DNA from: Thermomicrobiaceae bacterium | GTDB taxonomy: Bacteria > Chloroflexota > Chloroflexia > Thermomicrobiales > Thermomicrobiaceae | DNA: 5,097 nt | Assembly (NCBI GenBank): GCA_007122555.1 | Contig: SKTL01000330.1 | Span: 1-5,097 of the forward strand | Direction of reading: 5' to 3' | Shown: piece by piece, positions 4,240-5,097 of the stretch | Numbering within the stretch: position 1 is the first letter of the stretch | How the letters are laid out: every line of letters starts with the position of its first letter | The notes under the pieces: generated by a model | What the model was told of the DNA's origin: nothing | The model's database searches: none | The model's input: only the letters and a program-made list of their open reading frames with translations | Made by a program: the position numbers and the translations under genes

Positions 4240-5097
4240 TGGCCAAACCGAACGTCGGAATCCTGTTGTCTCAGCTGCGCGAAGAAGAAAAGCTTCTCCT
4301 CCGCGCGTTCGCCTCGCACGGGATCGACCCTATTCGCCTCACGGATCGCAAGCTGCAGCTCGAGCTGACGGATCTCTCGTGGCTCCATGAGCTGGAGCTG
4401 GACGTCGTGCTTGATCGCTGTCTGGCGCACGGCCGGGCCGGAATCGTGTTGCAGGCGCTGGATGTAGCGGGAATCCGCTCCGTGAACAGCCGAAAAGCGG
4501 CAGTGGTCGCCGATGACAAAGTTGAGTGTTCGCTGATTCTCGGCGCAAACGGGATACCGACACTCCGGACATTCATGGCGTTCACGGTGGAATCTGCCCT
4601 GGAAGCGCTGGACCAGCTCGGCTATCCGGCGGTGCTGAAACCGGTCGCCGGCTCATGGGGACGCCTGCTGGGCAAAGTGAACTCACCAGGAGCTGCACGG
4701 GCGCTGCTCGAGCACAAACGGCAGCTCGGTTCCTATCACCATTCAATGTTCTATATACAGGAGTATGTGGAGAAACCGGGTCGCGACCTGCGAATCTTCA
4801 TTGTCGGCGACGACATTGTGGCCGGTTCTTACCGTTCGGCCGAACACTGGGTGACCAACGTCGCCCGCGGGGCGGTGTCAGCGCCCTGCCCGATCACCCC
4901 GGAGATCGCCGAAATCAGCATGCGGGCGGCCAAAGCGATCGGCGTCGAGATCGCAGGCGTGGACCTGGTCGAAACGTCAGACGGGTTGAAGGTTATCGAG
5001 GTCAATGGCGGGGCCGAATTCAAGGGCCTGATGAGCACGACCGAGTGCGACATCGCCCAGCACATTGTCGATTACGTGGTCAACTCTTCATCGAAGA
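4239..5097 (+). CDS. lysX: LysW ligase LysX (alpha-aminoadipate or glutamate), nearly complete, runs off right edge
   Basis: This RimK-type ATP-grasp ligase joins the amino group of alpha-aminoadipate (or glutamate, if an ArgX) to the terminal Glu of LysW with ATP hydrolysis. 286 codons are visible without a stop, about the full length of known LysX proteins, so only a few residues should be missing. The N-terminal domain contains SQLREEEKLL (11-20) and VVLDRCLAHGR (56-66). The ATP-grasp part has VLK with Lys134, the loop GSWGRLLGK (138-146), YIQEYVEKPGRDLR (172-185), HWVTNVARG (203-211), and the metal ligands VDL (Asp242) and IEVN (Glu254, Asn256) followed by GGAEFKG. Every residue lost in the upstream paralogue is present here, so this is the working ligase. 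From memory, Thermus LysX has His-Thr where this one has Gly-Gly after EVN, so substrate choice remains open. Confidence 0.93.
   Translation, partial: MAKPNVGILLSQLREEEKLLLRAFASHGIDPIRLTDRKLQLELTDLSWLHELELDVVLDRCLAHGRAGIVLQALDVAGIRSVNSRKAAVVADDKVECSLILGANGIPTLRTFMAFTVESALEALDQLGYPAVLKPVAGSWGRLLGKVNSPGAARALLEHKRQLGSYHHSMFYIQEYVEKPGRDLRIFIVGDDIVAGSYRSAEHWVTNVARGAVSAPCPITPEIAEISMRAAKAIGVEIAGVDLVETSDGLKVIEVNGGAEFKGLMSTTECDIAQHIVDYVVNSSSK

Overview
The window reads as chromosomal DNA of a GC-rich bacterium. Its core is a LysW-dependent (amino-group carrier protein) lysine and/or arginine biosynthesis operon. This operon, next to a DUF6941-type protein and an ECF sigma factor, suggests a Chloroflexota member of the Thermomicrobia/Sphaerobacter kind. 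That placement is inferred from gene content and recalled family distribution, not from a search.

Layout. Positions 1-263 (minus strand) hold the first 87 codons of an ECF sigma factor that runs off the left edge. Positions 264-746 contain no confident gene, only a weak small-ORF candidate at 589-750. It overlaps by ATGA a more plausible, unrecognised 127-residue ORF at 747-1130 (+). A GC-rich hairpin at 1164-1185 separates that ORF from a convergent gene at 1189-1593 (-), a 134-residue DUF6941-like protein.

Positions 1594-2011 are a promoter and leader region. They hold back-to-back promoter-like elements, a 50-codon small ORF, several stem-loops and a good Rho-independent terminator at 1928-1964, which lies only 47 nt upstream of lysW. 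This looks like transcription attenuation of the operon.

The operon is lysW (2012-2185), a LysX/RimK-like ATP-grasp paralogue with apparently ruined catalytic residues (2192-3037), lysK (3133-4239) and a canonical lysX (4239 to the right edge). In the known pathway LysX ligates alpha-aminoadipate (or glutamate in the arginine branch) to the C-terminal Glu of LysW. Kinase, reductase and aminotransferase steps (LysZ, LysY, LysJ; not in this window, possibly downstream) act on the LysW-bound intermediate. LysK then hydrolyses off lysine or ornithine. The window therefore supplies the carrier, the loading enzyme, the releasing enzyme and a second LysX-like protein that probably does not catalyse ligation. 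The most notable points are this pseudo-ATP-grasp protein, the terminator-containing leader, and a pair of repeated hairpins between the paralogue and lysK.
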